64,000 nucleotides of DNA from Rhizopus arrhizus (Eukaryota; Mucoromycota; Mucoromycetes; Mucorales; Rhizopodaceae), in assembly GCA_024220505.1 (NCBI GenBank), contig JAKZZE010000002.1:2418001-2482000 (forward strand). The letters are read 5' to 3'. The notes under the pieces were generated by a model that worked only from the letters and a program-made list of their open reading frames with translations, was not told the DNA's origin and searched no databases. Shown here piece by piece: positions 23,288 through 35,000 of this stretch (the first letter of the stretch is position 1; each line of letters starts with the position of its first letter). Made by a program: the position numbers and the translations under genes.

Positions 23288-26200
23288 ATGTCTATCAACT
23301 CTAATCTTTTGGCTTACAACGAAGAAACCCTTCTTTCTGAAAGTGACCCTGCTTTCATTGGTCCTAGACTTGAAAAGCCCTCCATGGTTAATGGGATCGA
23401 ACTTCCTCTTACTGGATCCCCAAACTCTATTATAGAAGACATAGAGATGGAAGAAGTTGAACCCAGGGCCATGGCCTCTCCGCTTGCTGGTGTCAAGAAC
23501 AATGGCGCAGCACCACCTTCTCAGGTCTCTGGTAGTCGTAATTTGACGGCTACCATCCAGACTTTGACGAAACAGGTAGAACAAATTGCTGCGGCTATCA
23601 CGGGTCAAGAGCTTACAGGAAAGCAACTGGCTAACCTTTCCCGCGAATATACGACCAAGTCTACCATCTTGGCCTCCTTGTTGGACTTGCAAGCAAAACT
23701 GGCTAATACCTTGACTATACAGACCAATGGCTCTGCCATTAACGGTTCTAACAGTCAACCTACAGTGGTTCCTCAAAACTTACCTTTGTTTCAGTACACT
23801 GGTAATGTAGAGAACTCAGCATTGCCCGTCTTTAAAGACATTGCTGACTGTATCCGACGTTTTGAGGATATCCTCTTTGCGTACCGCTTGGATGTACAGG
23901 TGCATTGGCAGCGCCTCATCCCTTTCTCCCTTACCCATACTCAGCGTTCTTGGTATGATGAATTGCGGGTAAAGAAGAATTTATCTTGGACCATTTTCAA
24001 GGAGCAATTAACCTTGAAATATGGCATTGAATCCACTGAGGCTCAAGCCCACGCCTCAAGAGAGCTGTTAACCATCAGCATGCAACCTGATGAATCTGTG
24101 GAAAAATACACTGACCGCTTTTTGAAGCTCAAGCGTGAAGCCACTCCCGTAGCTGATGATTTTTTGGCTATTTTGTTTGTGAACTCCCTCACTAGTAGCC
24201 TCCAAAATCACGTCAATATGGCCATCGTCAGTCTGGATCAGGAGGCAAAGAATGACATAAACCTCCTTTCTAGTATCGCAAGAAAGTTCCATACAAAACA
24301 ACAGACCTTGCCCAATATGTCAGCCAAAAAATTCCATAACCAACCCTCTCAAGTCAACGGGTTGAACCCTCCCAGTGGTATTCATAAAAGAAACCACCGT
24401 ACGGATGGAAGGACTTGTATCATCCATGGAAAGTGCAACCACACAACAGATCGTTGTAAAAAGGCTCAGGAACTCGGAATTGCTAGCAGTATGAACAAAG
24501 AGACATCTAGTAAGCGTTGCTTTAAATGCAACGCTCCTTTTACTAGGGAGCATTTAAATGTTTGCCCTAAAAGGAATCAACCTCTTACTGCTGGTTCTGC
24601 CTCCTCCTCCTCTACTGCACCTACCATAACCAGGGCATTCCGCTCACTTCAGTTGACTGGCAGTGAAGATAAAGCAATGGGTACAAAGGCTTCTAAATAC
24701 AACCCTGCCAACCAACAAAGCCACGATGAAGAACAGGATCTTGACGATGAAGCCGTCAAGGACATCCACTACTACTCATCATTATGTAAGTTACAACCGT
24801 TTAATACAAAACTTCACAGTTTTAATAACAAACGTACTGATTCCTTTTTTGTGCCCATCACTATAGAAAATGTCCGTACTTGGGCTTTGGTTGATACTGG
24901 GTGTAATACTTCTACGATCTCTCCTGACCTAGCAAAAATTATAAACGTTAGAACTTTTCCTGTTTCAGGAAAATTACAATTAGCTAGTTTGAATACCTTG
25001 GTACCTAGAACTGCTATTACAGATCAAATAAAAGTATTTTATAACGGAATCAATGTCTTACATGAATTTGAAATTTTTAAGTTTGATAAGGATATACAGT
25101 AGCGGACAAAACTGGTGCACAAAAATTAAAATCAACATTGTATCTCCGCCATATGTCTGCGACTTTTGTGGCATATACCATCTGAAAGACAGTCCAAAAT
25201 ATACATTATGTTATGTAAACCGGAACTGTGCCGGACATCCCCCAGGCATAAGGTCATTTTTAGTGATTTTTTGCATATTTCAATTTTCGCCAAAAATGTA
25301 GTGCTTGTCTAGCCTTCTTTCAATTTTCCCCATATCTCTCCCGTTTGCTTTCAGATTTCACAGCATATTAGTAAATTTTAGTAGCTCTTAAAAAATATAT
25401 AAAACTGTACTTATTTTGTATTTCCCATTGAGTCCCCCCTTTTGTTTTTACCCTATTCACTATAACAAAGTACTAGCCTTATATGTTTAAGAAAATAAGC
25501 AACTGTAAAAACGAAACTCTGAGATCTCGAACACGCCTAGTTCGTACGACAGCAGATATTTCTAGAGTAACAAGGATCTCTAAATGGACAATCAACAGGA
25601 GAAAGAGGGAAGAAAGAAACTTAATGTCTTGTGATCATGAAGGTATTCCGCTATTAGCCTGAAAAGTTATTAGTTCAGTCATCAACCTAGAGCTTGGACA
25701 AGGTCCGCTACACACAGTTCCTGATGCTCAGCACATTTTGAGGACCTTAAGATACAGTGTTAGCAGACTGTCAGTCTAAAGGCACAGTAGGAAGCTAGAT
25801 TTTGAGTCTGGAAGTAAGGAATCGAAGAATTTCATCAGCTGTATAAGTCGGAAAAAGCGATGAATGTGTTATCACGACAAGCCATTGTATACTATAGAGG
25901 GCTGGAAGTCTTCTATCTTTAGCAATGAAACAAAGATGAACATTATGGATGCAGACAGTATACACTAATATTGAAAGCAAGTCGAGCAACCTTAGCGATT
26001 TTTTCACGGTGATCAAACAATGAAGCATGCTGGCTGCTCTGTTATGTTTTAAGGCTGTATTAGATATTGAGGACCAGAATATGTGTGTCAGGTATACGAT
26101 GGTATAATGAACTCATAAATATACACATATATTTCGCTTACTTCATACCACAAAAGCCTAGCGTATAGTAGTCTAAAACGTCGTAATCTCTCGTTTCAGT

Positions 26201-29200
26201 ATGACAATGACACAAGGCACAAGTCAACGCATGTCACAAACTCAATATTTGATAACAGCGCTTCTGTGCTACAAGTTTAGCCGCCACTAATCCCGGCCTA
26301 AGTCCGCTTAAGCATGCCAGGTGGCAATTGATGGCAAAGGTATGATGATACGACACTAGATCAAAAAGGGTCGATGATCTTTGGAAAAGAATAGTTAAAG
26401 AGCCGGGTTCTTTTACTGAAAATGATATACACGCATATTATTAGCATATGCAAAGAAGAACATCCGATGATATCAAGAGATGAGATGATTATATAAATTC
26501 TAAGGTCTTAGCCACTTTTGCGGTTTTTAGAAAATATAAAATTTTATAAATTTAAAACACGCTCATCGCTCAGTTTTAACACTGTCATGCTTAGAACATA
26601 CATAAATTACAATGACTAGTATATCCTCCTTCTAGTACAGTTTCATGACTATTGCAACTACCATGAGCAGGTAATGGTAGTTAAAAGCTGAAAAAAAGTT
26701 TTGTGCACCAGTTTTGTCCGCTACTGTACCTATTTGTATTGGTACAGATCTTATGCCTAAGTTAAACATTAACTTGACAGGTTTAGCTGTTACGTGGGAT
26801 AGTCCTAATATCTCTACAATACCTGATCCAATAGACCCTTCACCTATCAAACCTAATAAGTCACCCGCTGGTACTCACCAACAGCGTGAACAACTTATGG
26901 ACGCATTACAGCCATATTTGAGCGCCAATGCTAAGATCCCTAGCACGTCTGCATGTCCTCTACCTGAAGCGATAGTTCGCTTGGAAACTGAACCAGGTAA
27001 AACCACTTATAGACGGCAGTATCCTATTGCACTGTCAATCCAGCCTAAAGTACAAGAACAGGTTGATAAATGGTTAGCAGATGGTGTAATTGAAATAGCT
27101 CCTCCTAATACTGCATTTAACTCTCCTTTGTTGACTGTACGTAAGAAGGATGCTAATGGTAATTATAGTGACGATGTACGGGTTTGTATAGACCCCAGAC
27201 ATATCAATGCAATACTCATAAAAGATCGTACCGACCGCTTTCAATTACCATTGATAGCTGAATTACATCAAAAAATGAGTGCTGCGACACTATTCACAGT
27301 ACTTGACCTCAAACAAGCTTTTCATCGGTTACCTCTAGCTGATGAGCATAGAGCTCTTACAGCTTTTACATTTAACGGTCAACAATATCAATTCTGTAGA
27401 GCACCATTCGGTTTGACTCCTATACCAAATCACTTTCAACGTGTGCTAACTACCCTCTTACATGACTTGCCATACGTTACATGTTTCATTGATGATTTAA
27501 CTATCGGTACTGGACCCGATATTGAGGAACATATCAAATGTGTAACTACTGTCATCGAACGACTTACATCAGCTAAATTTATTCTTAACGTTGATAAATG
27601 TCACTTTATGCAAACTTCGGTAAACATCCTAGGCTTCACTATTAGTCACAATAGTCTCTCATTGGATAGCAGAAAGGTTGCAAATGCTTTAGCATGGCCA
27701 ATACCAAAGACTGGAAAAGATATACAACGCTTTCTAGGCCTCGCTAATTATTTTCGAAGTCATCTCCCAAATTTCTCTACCATGACCGCACCGTTAGATA
27801 AACTACGTAACGAAGGTTCATTGGAACACATTTGGACTGACAAATACCTACAGGCTTTTCGAAATATACAGACAGCCTTATCTAATGCTCCTGTTCTGTC
27901 TATACCTGACATGCGTCATGAATTACAGCTAGCTACAGATGCTAGCAACACAGGAATTGGCGGTGTACTTTATCAAATTATTGACGATAAAACTCGCTAT
28001 ATTGGATTCGCAGCAAGAGCACTGTCGAAGTCAGAAATGAACTACTCGACAACTAAACGAGAGCTGTTAGCCATCTGTTATCTTTTTGAAAGATTTCACA
28101 AGTGGTTGTATGGATCTCAATTCACGCTGTATACTGATCATAAAAGTTTGGTCTATCTTGGCACACAAAACATTCCTAATCCCATGATGCTGAATTGGTT
28201 CGAAACTATTTTCAACTATACATTCAAAGTAATCCATCGTCCAGGAATTGAAAATGTGTTGCCGGATTCACTTTCTCGTCTTTTTTCAGACGATACGGAA
28301 AAAAGACTGGGGGGAGATAATAATCCTCAGCAACTTTCCATAAAAAATAAAAATACAAAGTCACAGAGCAAACGTACTACAGACAACAGTACAAACATAA
28401 AACAAAGAGCTGTACAACTAGTAGACTACATGACACCACCAGAAGAGGAACGTCATAACCTATTATTAAAGGCACATCTACTTGGACACTTTGGGGCTGA
28501 TGCTATTGTAAAGACAATCCACAATGATAATTTGCACTGGATTAATATTAAAAAAGATGCACTGCAGCTAGTATCCAATTGTCCTGAATGTCAGCAATTT
28601 AATATTGGCAAACACGGGTATCACCCTCCCCGTAGTATTCTACCAGATGGTCCTTTTGACCACGTCTGTATTGACCTCGGTACCCTGAACATTACATCAA
28701 CAGAAGGACATAATTTCATTTTAGTCCTAGTTGATCTCTTCACAAGATTTACAATTCTAAGACCATTAATGGATAAAACTGCAGTATCCATAGCTAATGA
28801 ACTTAGAGATATCTTTTGCACTTTTGGTTGGCCCAAAAAGCTTAGTTCAGATAACGGTACAGAATTCACTAATGAAATATTTAATTCATTAATGGAAACC
28901 TGTGGTATTGACCATAGACTTTCACTGCCTTATAACCCATTGGGTAATTCGACTAACGAATCGTTTGTTGGAATAGCCAAACGAGCTCTTGTTAAAAGAT
29001 TACAAGGCAAGAAAGATGAGTGGAATCTTTTCCTTCCTAGTATTCAATATGCTATGAATTGCAAATATTCTAGATTACATCATTCCAGACCATTTGTGCT
29101 TATGTATAATAGACAACCAAATGAATTTCAGGATTATTCCAATGCACAATCCTCAATACCTAACTCTAGTCAGCAGTATGCTAAAGCACTAGAAAATAAA

Positions 29201-29464
29201 TTAGACAATATGAACAACATAGTAATCCCTGCTATACGTAACCGTATTATGACTACTCAAAGAACTGACAACGAGTATTTTACAAAGAAGCACCGCATTG
29301 TACATCAACAATTTCCTACTAATAGCGAAGTTATGATAAAAAATGTGAATAGAAATAGTAAAACTGACCCAAGGTACGAGGGCCCCTTTGTCGTACATGG
29401 AGTCACAAAAAATGGTAGCTACATTTTGACGGATAAAACAGGTACATTATTATCGCGCGACGTA
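23288..29464 (+). pseudogene. gag-pol of element A, interrupted and 3'-truncated
   Basis: The frame starts MSINSNLLAYNEE (23288). Gag has a coiled region and the retrotransposon gag fold (ESVEKYTDRFLKLKREA). A Cys/His motif CFKCNAPFTREHLNVC, spaced C-X2-C-X7-H-X3-C, follows. The aspartic protease has WALVDTGCNTSTI, and T copy 1 splits it at 25095-26728. Removing T gives an unbroken frame through CIGTDLMPKL. Reverse transcriptase (FTVLDLKQAFHRL, FIDDLTIG), RNase H (LATDASNTGIGG) and integrase (zinc HHCC, LSSDNGTEFTNE, PYNPLGNSTNES) follow. The frame ends at LLSRDV where T copy 2 begins. The asparagines and serines in the last integrase motif differ from the usual SANG, but the Glu is kept. Confidence 0.88.
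25097..26726 (+). mobile_element. Non-autonomous Tc1-like element T, copy 1
   Basis: 1630 bp flanked by TA (25095-25096, 26727-26728), inserted in the protease region of element A. Terminal inverted repeats are about 28 bp, starting CAGTAGCGGACAAAACTGG. A fossil transposase reads on the plus strand around 25890-26250: WKSSIFSNETK (first catalytic Asp replaced by Asn) and FQYDNDTRHKSTHVT. Many stops interrupt it. It cannot encode its own transposase. Confidence 0.93.
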
Positions 29465-31094
29465 CAGTAGCGGACAAAACTGGTGCACAAAAATTAAAAT
29501 CAACATTGTATCTCCGCCATATGTCTGCGACTTTTGTGGCATATACCATCTGAAAGACAGTCTAAAATATACATTACGTTATGTAAACCGGAACTGTGCC
29601 GGACATCCCTCAGGCATAAGGTCATTTTTAGTGATTTTTTGCATATTTCAATTTTCGCCAAAAATGTAGTGCTTGTCTAGCCTTCTTTCAATTTTCCCCA
29701 AATCTCTCCCGTTTGCTTTCAGATTTCACAGCAGATTAGTAAATTCTAGTAGCTCTTAAAAAATATATAAAACTGTACTTATTTTGTATTTCCCATTGAG
29801 CCCCCCCTTTTGTTTTTACCCTATTCACTATAACAAAGTACTAGCCTTATATGTTTAAGAAAATAAGCAACTGTAAAAACGAAACTCTGAGATCTCGAAC
29901 ACGCCTAGTTCGTACGACAGCAGATATTTCTAGAGTAACAAGGATCTCTAAATGGACAATCAACAGGAGAAAGAGGGAAGAAAGAAACTTAATGTCTTGT
30001 GATCATGAAGGTATTCCGCTATTAGCCTGAAAAGTTATTAGTTCAGTCATCAACCTAGAGCTTGGACAAGGTCCGCTACACACAGTTCCTGATGCTCAGC
30101 ACATTTTGAGGACCTTAAGATACAGTGTTAGCAGACTGTCAGTCTAAAGGCACAGTAGGAAGCTAGATTTTGAGTCTGGAAGTAAGGAATCGAAGAATTT
30201 CATCAGCTGTATAAGTCGGAAAAAGCGATGAATGTGTTATCACGACAAGCCATTGTATACTATAGAGGGCTGGAAGTCTTCTATCTTTAGCAATGAAACA
30301 AAGATGAACATTATGGATGCAGACAGTATACACTAATATTGAAAGCAAGTCGAGCAACCTTAGCGATTTTTTCACGGTGATCAAACAATGAAGCATGCTG
30401 GCTGCTCTGTTATGTTTTAAGGCTGTATTAGATATTGAGGACCAGAATATGTGTGTCAGGTATACGATGGTATAATGAACTCATAAATATACACATATAT
30501 TTCGCTTACTTCATACCACAAAAGCCTAGCGTATAGTAGTCTAAAACGTCGTAATCTCTCGTTTCAGTATGACAATGACACAAGGCACAAGTCAACGCAT
30601 GTCACAAACTCAATATTTGATAACAGCGCTTCTGTGCTACAAGTTTAGCCGCCACTAATCCCGGCCTAAGTCCGCTTAAGCATGCCAGGTGGCAATTGAT
30701 GGCAAAGGTATGATGATACGACACTAGATCAAAAAGGGTCGATGATCTTTGGAAAAGAATAGTTAAAGAGCCGGGTTCTTTTACTGAAAATGATATACAC
30801 GCATATTATTAGCATATGCAAAGAAGAACATCCGATGATATCAAGAGATGAGATGATTATATAAATTCTAAGGTCTTAGCCACTTTTGCGGTTTTTAGAA
30901 AATATAAAATTTTATAAATTTAAAACACGCTCATCGCTCAGTTTTAACACTGTCATGCTTAGAACATACATAAATTACAATGACTAGTATATCCTCCTTC
31001 TAGTACAGTTTCATGACTATTGCAACTACCATGAGCAGGTAATGGTAGTTAAAAGCTGAAAAAAAGTTTTGTGCACCAGTTTTGTCCGCTACTG
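29465..31094 (+). mobile_element. Non-autonomous Tc1-like element T, copy 2, at the A/C junction
   Basis: 1630 bp with TA on both sides (29463-29464, 31095-31096). The left flank is the pol of element A and the right flank the gag of element C, which belong to different families. It has the same fossil transposase as copy 1. The first 337 bp differ from copy 1 at about 7 positions, while the remaining about 1290 bp appear identical to copy 1. Confidence 0.93.
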
Positions 31095-31751
31095 TATGTG
31101 GTGACGCCATTAGTCTGTCCACTGCTGAAGATGACGTTGTGATGGAGGATGCACCTCTGAACAACGCTCGCCGTGCCATTAGTGGTGAGAAAAAGAACGC
31201 CTCGCGTTATTCTAAGTCTGTCTCGAACAATAAGAGCAGATCTTATGAGAAATTAAATCACTTTCATCGTAAGTATGATGAGACAACTGGCTTACTCGAC
31301 AAGTTAGTTGAGAAACGTGATTTGGAAGAAGATGAGTCTAAAAGAAAGGCTCTTAAGATTCAAATACGCGAGTACAGGGAAGATTTGGAGTACTATGAGG
31401 AGCGTATTACCAAGCTGGATGAGATCATCGCTAATGAAATTAGCCGAAAGATGAATGAGGTTGGGAGCAATACCAACAATACTCGTGAATCTGAGCCTAC
31501 CATCCCCATCAAGGTCATTCCTCCCTTTCGCCTGTTGGTCAGCGCTGCATACAGTCTTAAGCATTACAATGCTAGCAAGATCAGCCCTGACGATGTGAAG
31601 AATGATAATGCCTTTAAAACGGTACAGGATTTCATCAGGAAGTTTGAGACAGTCCTGAAGCACTACAATGTCAACATTGACAAGAACGGGCTGAGATATC
31701 TCCAGGTATCCATTGAAAATGGCCAGGATGATAGGAGCATCAATTGGCTCC

Positions 31752-32083
31752 TGTCGTATTTACCTCATTAAATACTATTATTCGTATGAGATTACTCAGA
31801 TCTTATATAAGAAATAACAAGTACTGAATACATAATATCACTTATTACATATTCCTTAAAAGCTCATACACAATGTTTATATTGTTCAAGCTCAATACTA
31901 AAATTGACCTTGAACTCACTTCGGTCCCTGAATAATTTCATTTCCTATATAAAGGCGTAGTTTGATTAAATGGGTTCTCTCTCTCGTCTTGAAATCTAAT
32001 AAAGAGGTTACATAGAGACTCATTCACTAGTTTTCAAGTACTATTTCCTTTCTTTTTTCTCACTTTTATCTGCAAATATCTCA
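31752..32083 (+). repeat. 5' LTR of element B
   Basis: TGTCGTATTT...AAATATCTCA, 332 bp. TATATAAAGG occurs near 31945 and AATAAAG near 31998. The gag ATG follows only 9 bp after the LTR. Confidence 0.95.
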
Positions 32084-32092
32084 TTTTTTTGA

Positions 32093-35000
32093 ATGAATTC
32101 TTCTATTAATCAATCCCCTGCCAAAAACGTTGAAAAGGATTCAGCTGATGAAGTAGCTAAGTCCTTGGATAGAATGGATCTTGAAACTCTCGAAAGTAGA
32201 GCGTCAAACTCATCCATCCATCCTCGTGATGATGCATCCATTGAAACTGATGTTGAGATGGATGAAGTTACTGATTCTTCTCCTGCTGTTCCTTCTTCGG
32301 ACCCTTCCAAGTATATGGAGAGGTTAATGGCTCAAAAATCCTTGTTCTTTGATTTAATTGAAAAATTAAATAATAATAAAGCGAGTTTTATTTTAGAAAA
32401 TAAGCTAACTTTACTTGAAGAAAATGAAAAGCAATTGAGCTATGCTGTATCAGCCTTAAATGATGTTGACGCTCTTATTGCTTCCCAGTTAGAACTGCGT
32501 AATCATGAGTTGAAGGGCAATAGATCTAGAAATTCATCACCCAAGGATAGACTTATCCCAAGCCGTGAAATCCCAAAATTCAACGTCAACCCTACCGCTA
32601 GTGCTCTGTATCAGCTCACTCTTCGCGAAGGTGATAAAAACGTCAATCCAAGTAATGAACCATCTTTGGATATGTTTATTAGAGATTTCCAAAGAAAATT
32701 CTTGGATTATGATGTATCCGTAGAGGATCATTGGTTGCACTACCTGGAAGTTTCATTTGAAAAGTCTGACAGTGATACCGACCATGGCTGGTTCGAACGA
32801 TTCATTAAAAGACGTTGTATGGATAAGAAAACCGCTTTGAATTGGGATCAGGCAAAAGAAGTCTTGAAACAACGCTTCGATCTTGCTTCACAAACTACAC
32901 CAGAGATGTGGTTTAAAAATCTTATCAATTTCAAGCAAGAACGTTGTGAAACTTTGACCCAAGCAATGGATCGATATCGTCTTTTCTCTCTTGGTGCAAA
33001 GGTTAACATGCATGATAACACTTTCTTGATTGGACATTTCATTTCGAGGCTTTACACTGTCAAGTTTCAGGAAATTGTCCAAGCTACTGTCAAAAAAAAT
33101 CTTCCCTCGCTTGTCTCTACTAGCTCCAATATCACTGGAGAAAGTATTTATTCAACACGCAACTTACCTATTCCTCTGCCTAAGGAATGGAATGTTCTTG
33201 AGGCTATTCTCATTAAAGAAATGGCCAACTTGGAATCTGCTTTGTTGAACATCCTTAAGGATAAGAAAAAGGAAGATAATACCAAAAAACTCGTTGAACA
33301 TGATGATAACACCAGTACTAAAAAAAGAAAAATGGTACATCAAAGTGAACATAAGAACCAAAAAGTTTCCAAAACATCTGTTGAATTTCAGCAAGAAATT
33401 GCGGATTTAAAGAAACAAGGTATATGCACATTTTGCAAAACTGCCAAGTACTCTCCTGGTCACTATTCATCTTGTTCTGTAAGACTTGAACATATAAAAA
33501 GAAAATATGGCAAACAAATTGTAAGTAATTCTTCTAAAGGAAATGACAAAACTGTTAGCAATTTAGAGTTGTCCAACTCGATCACTAGCATTAGTCAGAT
33601 AAATAAATCTCCTAAAAACAGAGTTACTGATTTATCTTTATCTCCTAGTAAAAATGATTCTACCTCGCAATCGTATGAACAATGTGAATCATCTGATGAC
33701 GAATTTGAATTTCTTTATAAGCATTATGACAGAAATATAATCTGTTCAAATAAAAATATAAATACTAGTTTTGATGAAGAGTATAACAAAAATGTCTTTG
33801 CCATTCGTAACAATAAAGTTGGAGAAGATGATAGTCTATTCGAATCGGATAATGTGGCTTATTCCCCCGTTACTCCAATCACGCTTAATAATGTGAACAC
33901 TTATGGTATCATAGATACTGGTGCACGTGTCTCTGTCATAAATAAAAAATTTGCAATAGACAATAATATTAAATTTCATTCAGTTCCTGGTAACCTAGTT
34001 TTAGCAAATGGCGACCAAATTCCCAGAATCAGATCTATTGACTATGTGAATGTCGAATACGACAACATTGACCACATTATTAAACATAAGTTTGATATTA
34101 TTGACGATCATGCTTCCTCTCACAACTGTAAAATTCTTATTGGAACAGATTTGCTTCCTAAACTTTCCATTCATTTAATGAATGTAGCAGTTAAACATAA
34201 GAGTACTGAAAAAGAATTAGACGACTCTATTCTAGATAAAGCTTATGAACCAAATATTTCACGAGCCGGTACAGAAAAAGAACAAAAAGTTTTTAATATG
34301 GCTATTAAACCATACATCGAAGCAAATAAAAACTTAAATAAGAATTCTTTATGTAATATTAAAGAGGCTGTTTTACATCTTCCAACACCAAAAGATTATG
34401 TTGCCAATATAAAACAATATCCAATAGCATATACCTTACAGCCTAAAGTAATGGATATAATAAATAGTTGGTTAGATGAAGGTATTATCATTCCAGCAAC
34501 TCCATCTGGATGGAATCTGCCTATGACAGTAACTCATAAAAAAAATCTAGACGGCACTAAAACAAATAAAATTCGATTAGTGCTGGATCCTAGAATGTTA
34601 AATAAGGTCTTACCAGTTGATAATCATCAACTTCCATTAATTAACGACATATTCAATTCTATGTCTGGTGCAGTCATTTTTAGCACGTTAGATCTAAAAT
34701 CTGCATTTAATCAGTTTCCTGTAAATAAGGATGATCAAATTAAAACTACTTTTACTGCACCCAATAATTTACAATATATGTATAGAGGTGCTCCTTTTGG
34801 AATATCTACAATAAGTCAGTTATTCTCTCGTATAATGTTAACATTATTTAAAGATCTTCCTTATGTAAAATGTTTTGTTGATGATATCTGTATATTCAGT
34901 TCATCTATACATGCACATTTTCTTCATGTTAAAAAAGTGCTACAAATATTAACTGATGCTAATTTAAAAATCAATTTTGAAAAGACCTATTTGGCAAAAT

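Larger units (their letters stand above)
22822..29464 (+). mobile_element. Ty3/gypsy element A, 5' portion
   Basis: It has a 415-bp 5' LTR (22822-23236), gag and pol up to the end of integrase. The 3' portion, including any chromodomain and the 3' LTR, is missing. The sequence passes directly into transposon T copy 2 at 29463. The protease is interrupted by T copy 1. The left neighbour sequence TTAAT is probably its target site, since the E solo LTR has the intact ATTAA at 47170-47174. Confidence 0.88.

Noticed and set aside
25795..26028. 77-codon minus-strand frame repeated in all T copies (also 30163-30396 and 35749-35982)
   Set aside because: It is the opposite strand of the fossil Tc1 transposase, has no motif, and is repeated only because the whole element is repeated.
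31097..31771. Stand-alone coiled-coil gene at 31082-31771
   Set aside because: It is the gag start region of element C. Its apparent stop lies inside the B LTR, and the frame resumes at 39636 after B.
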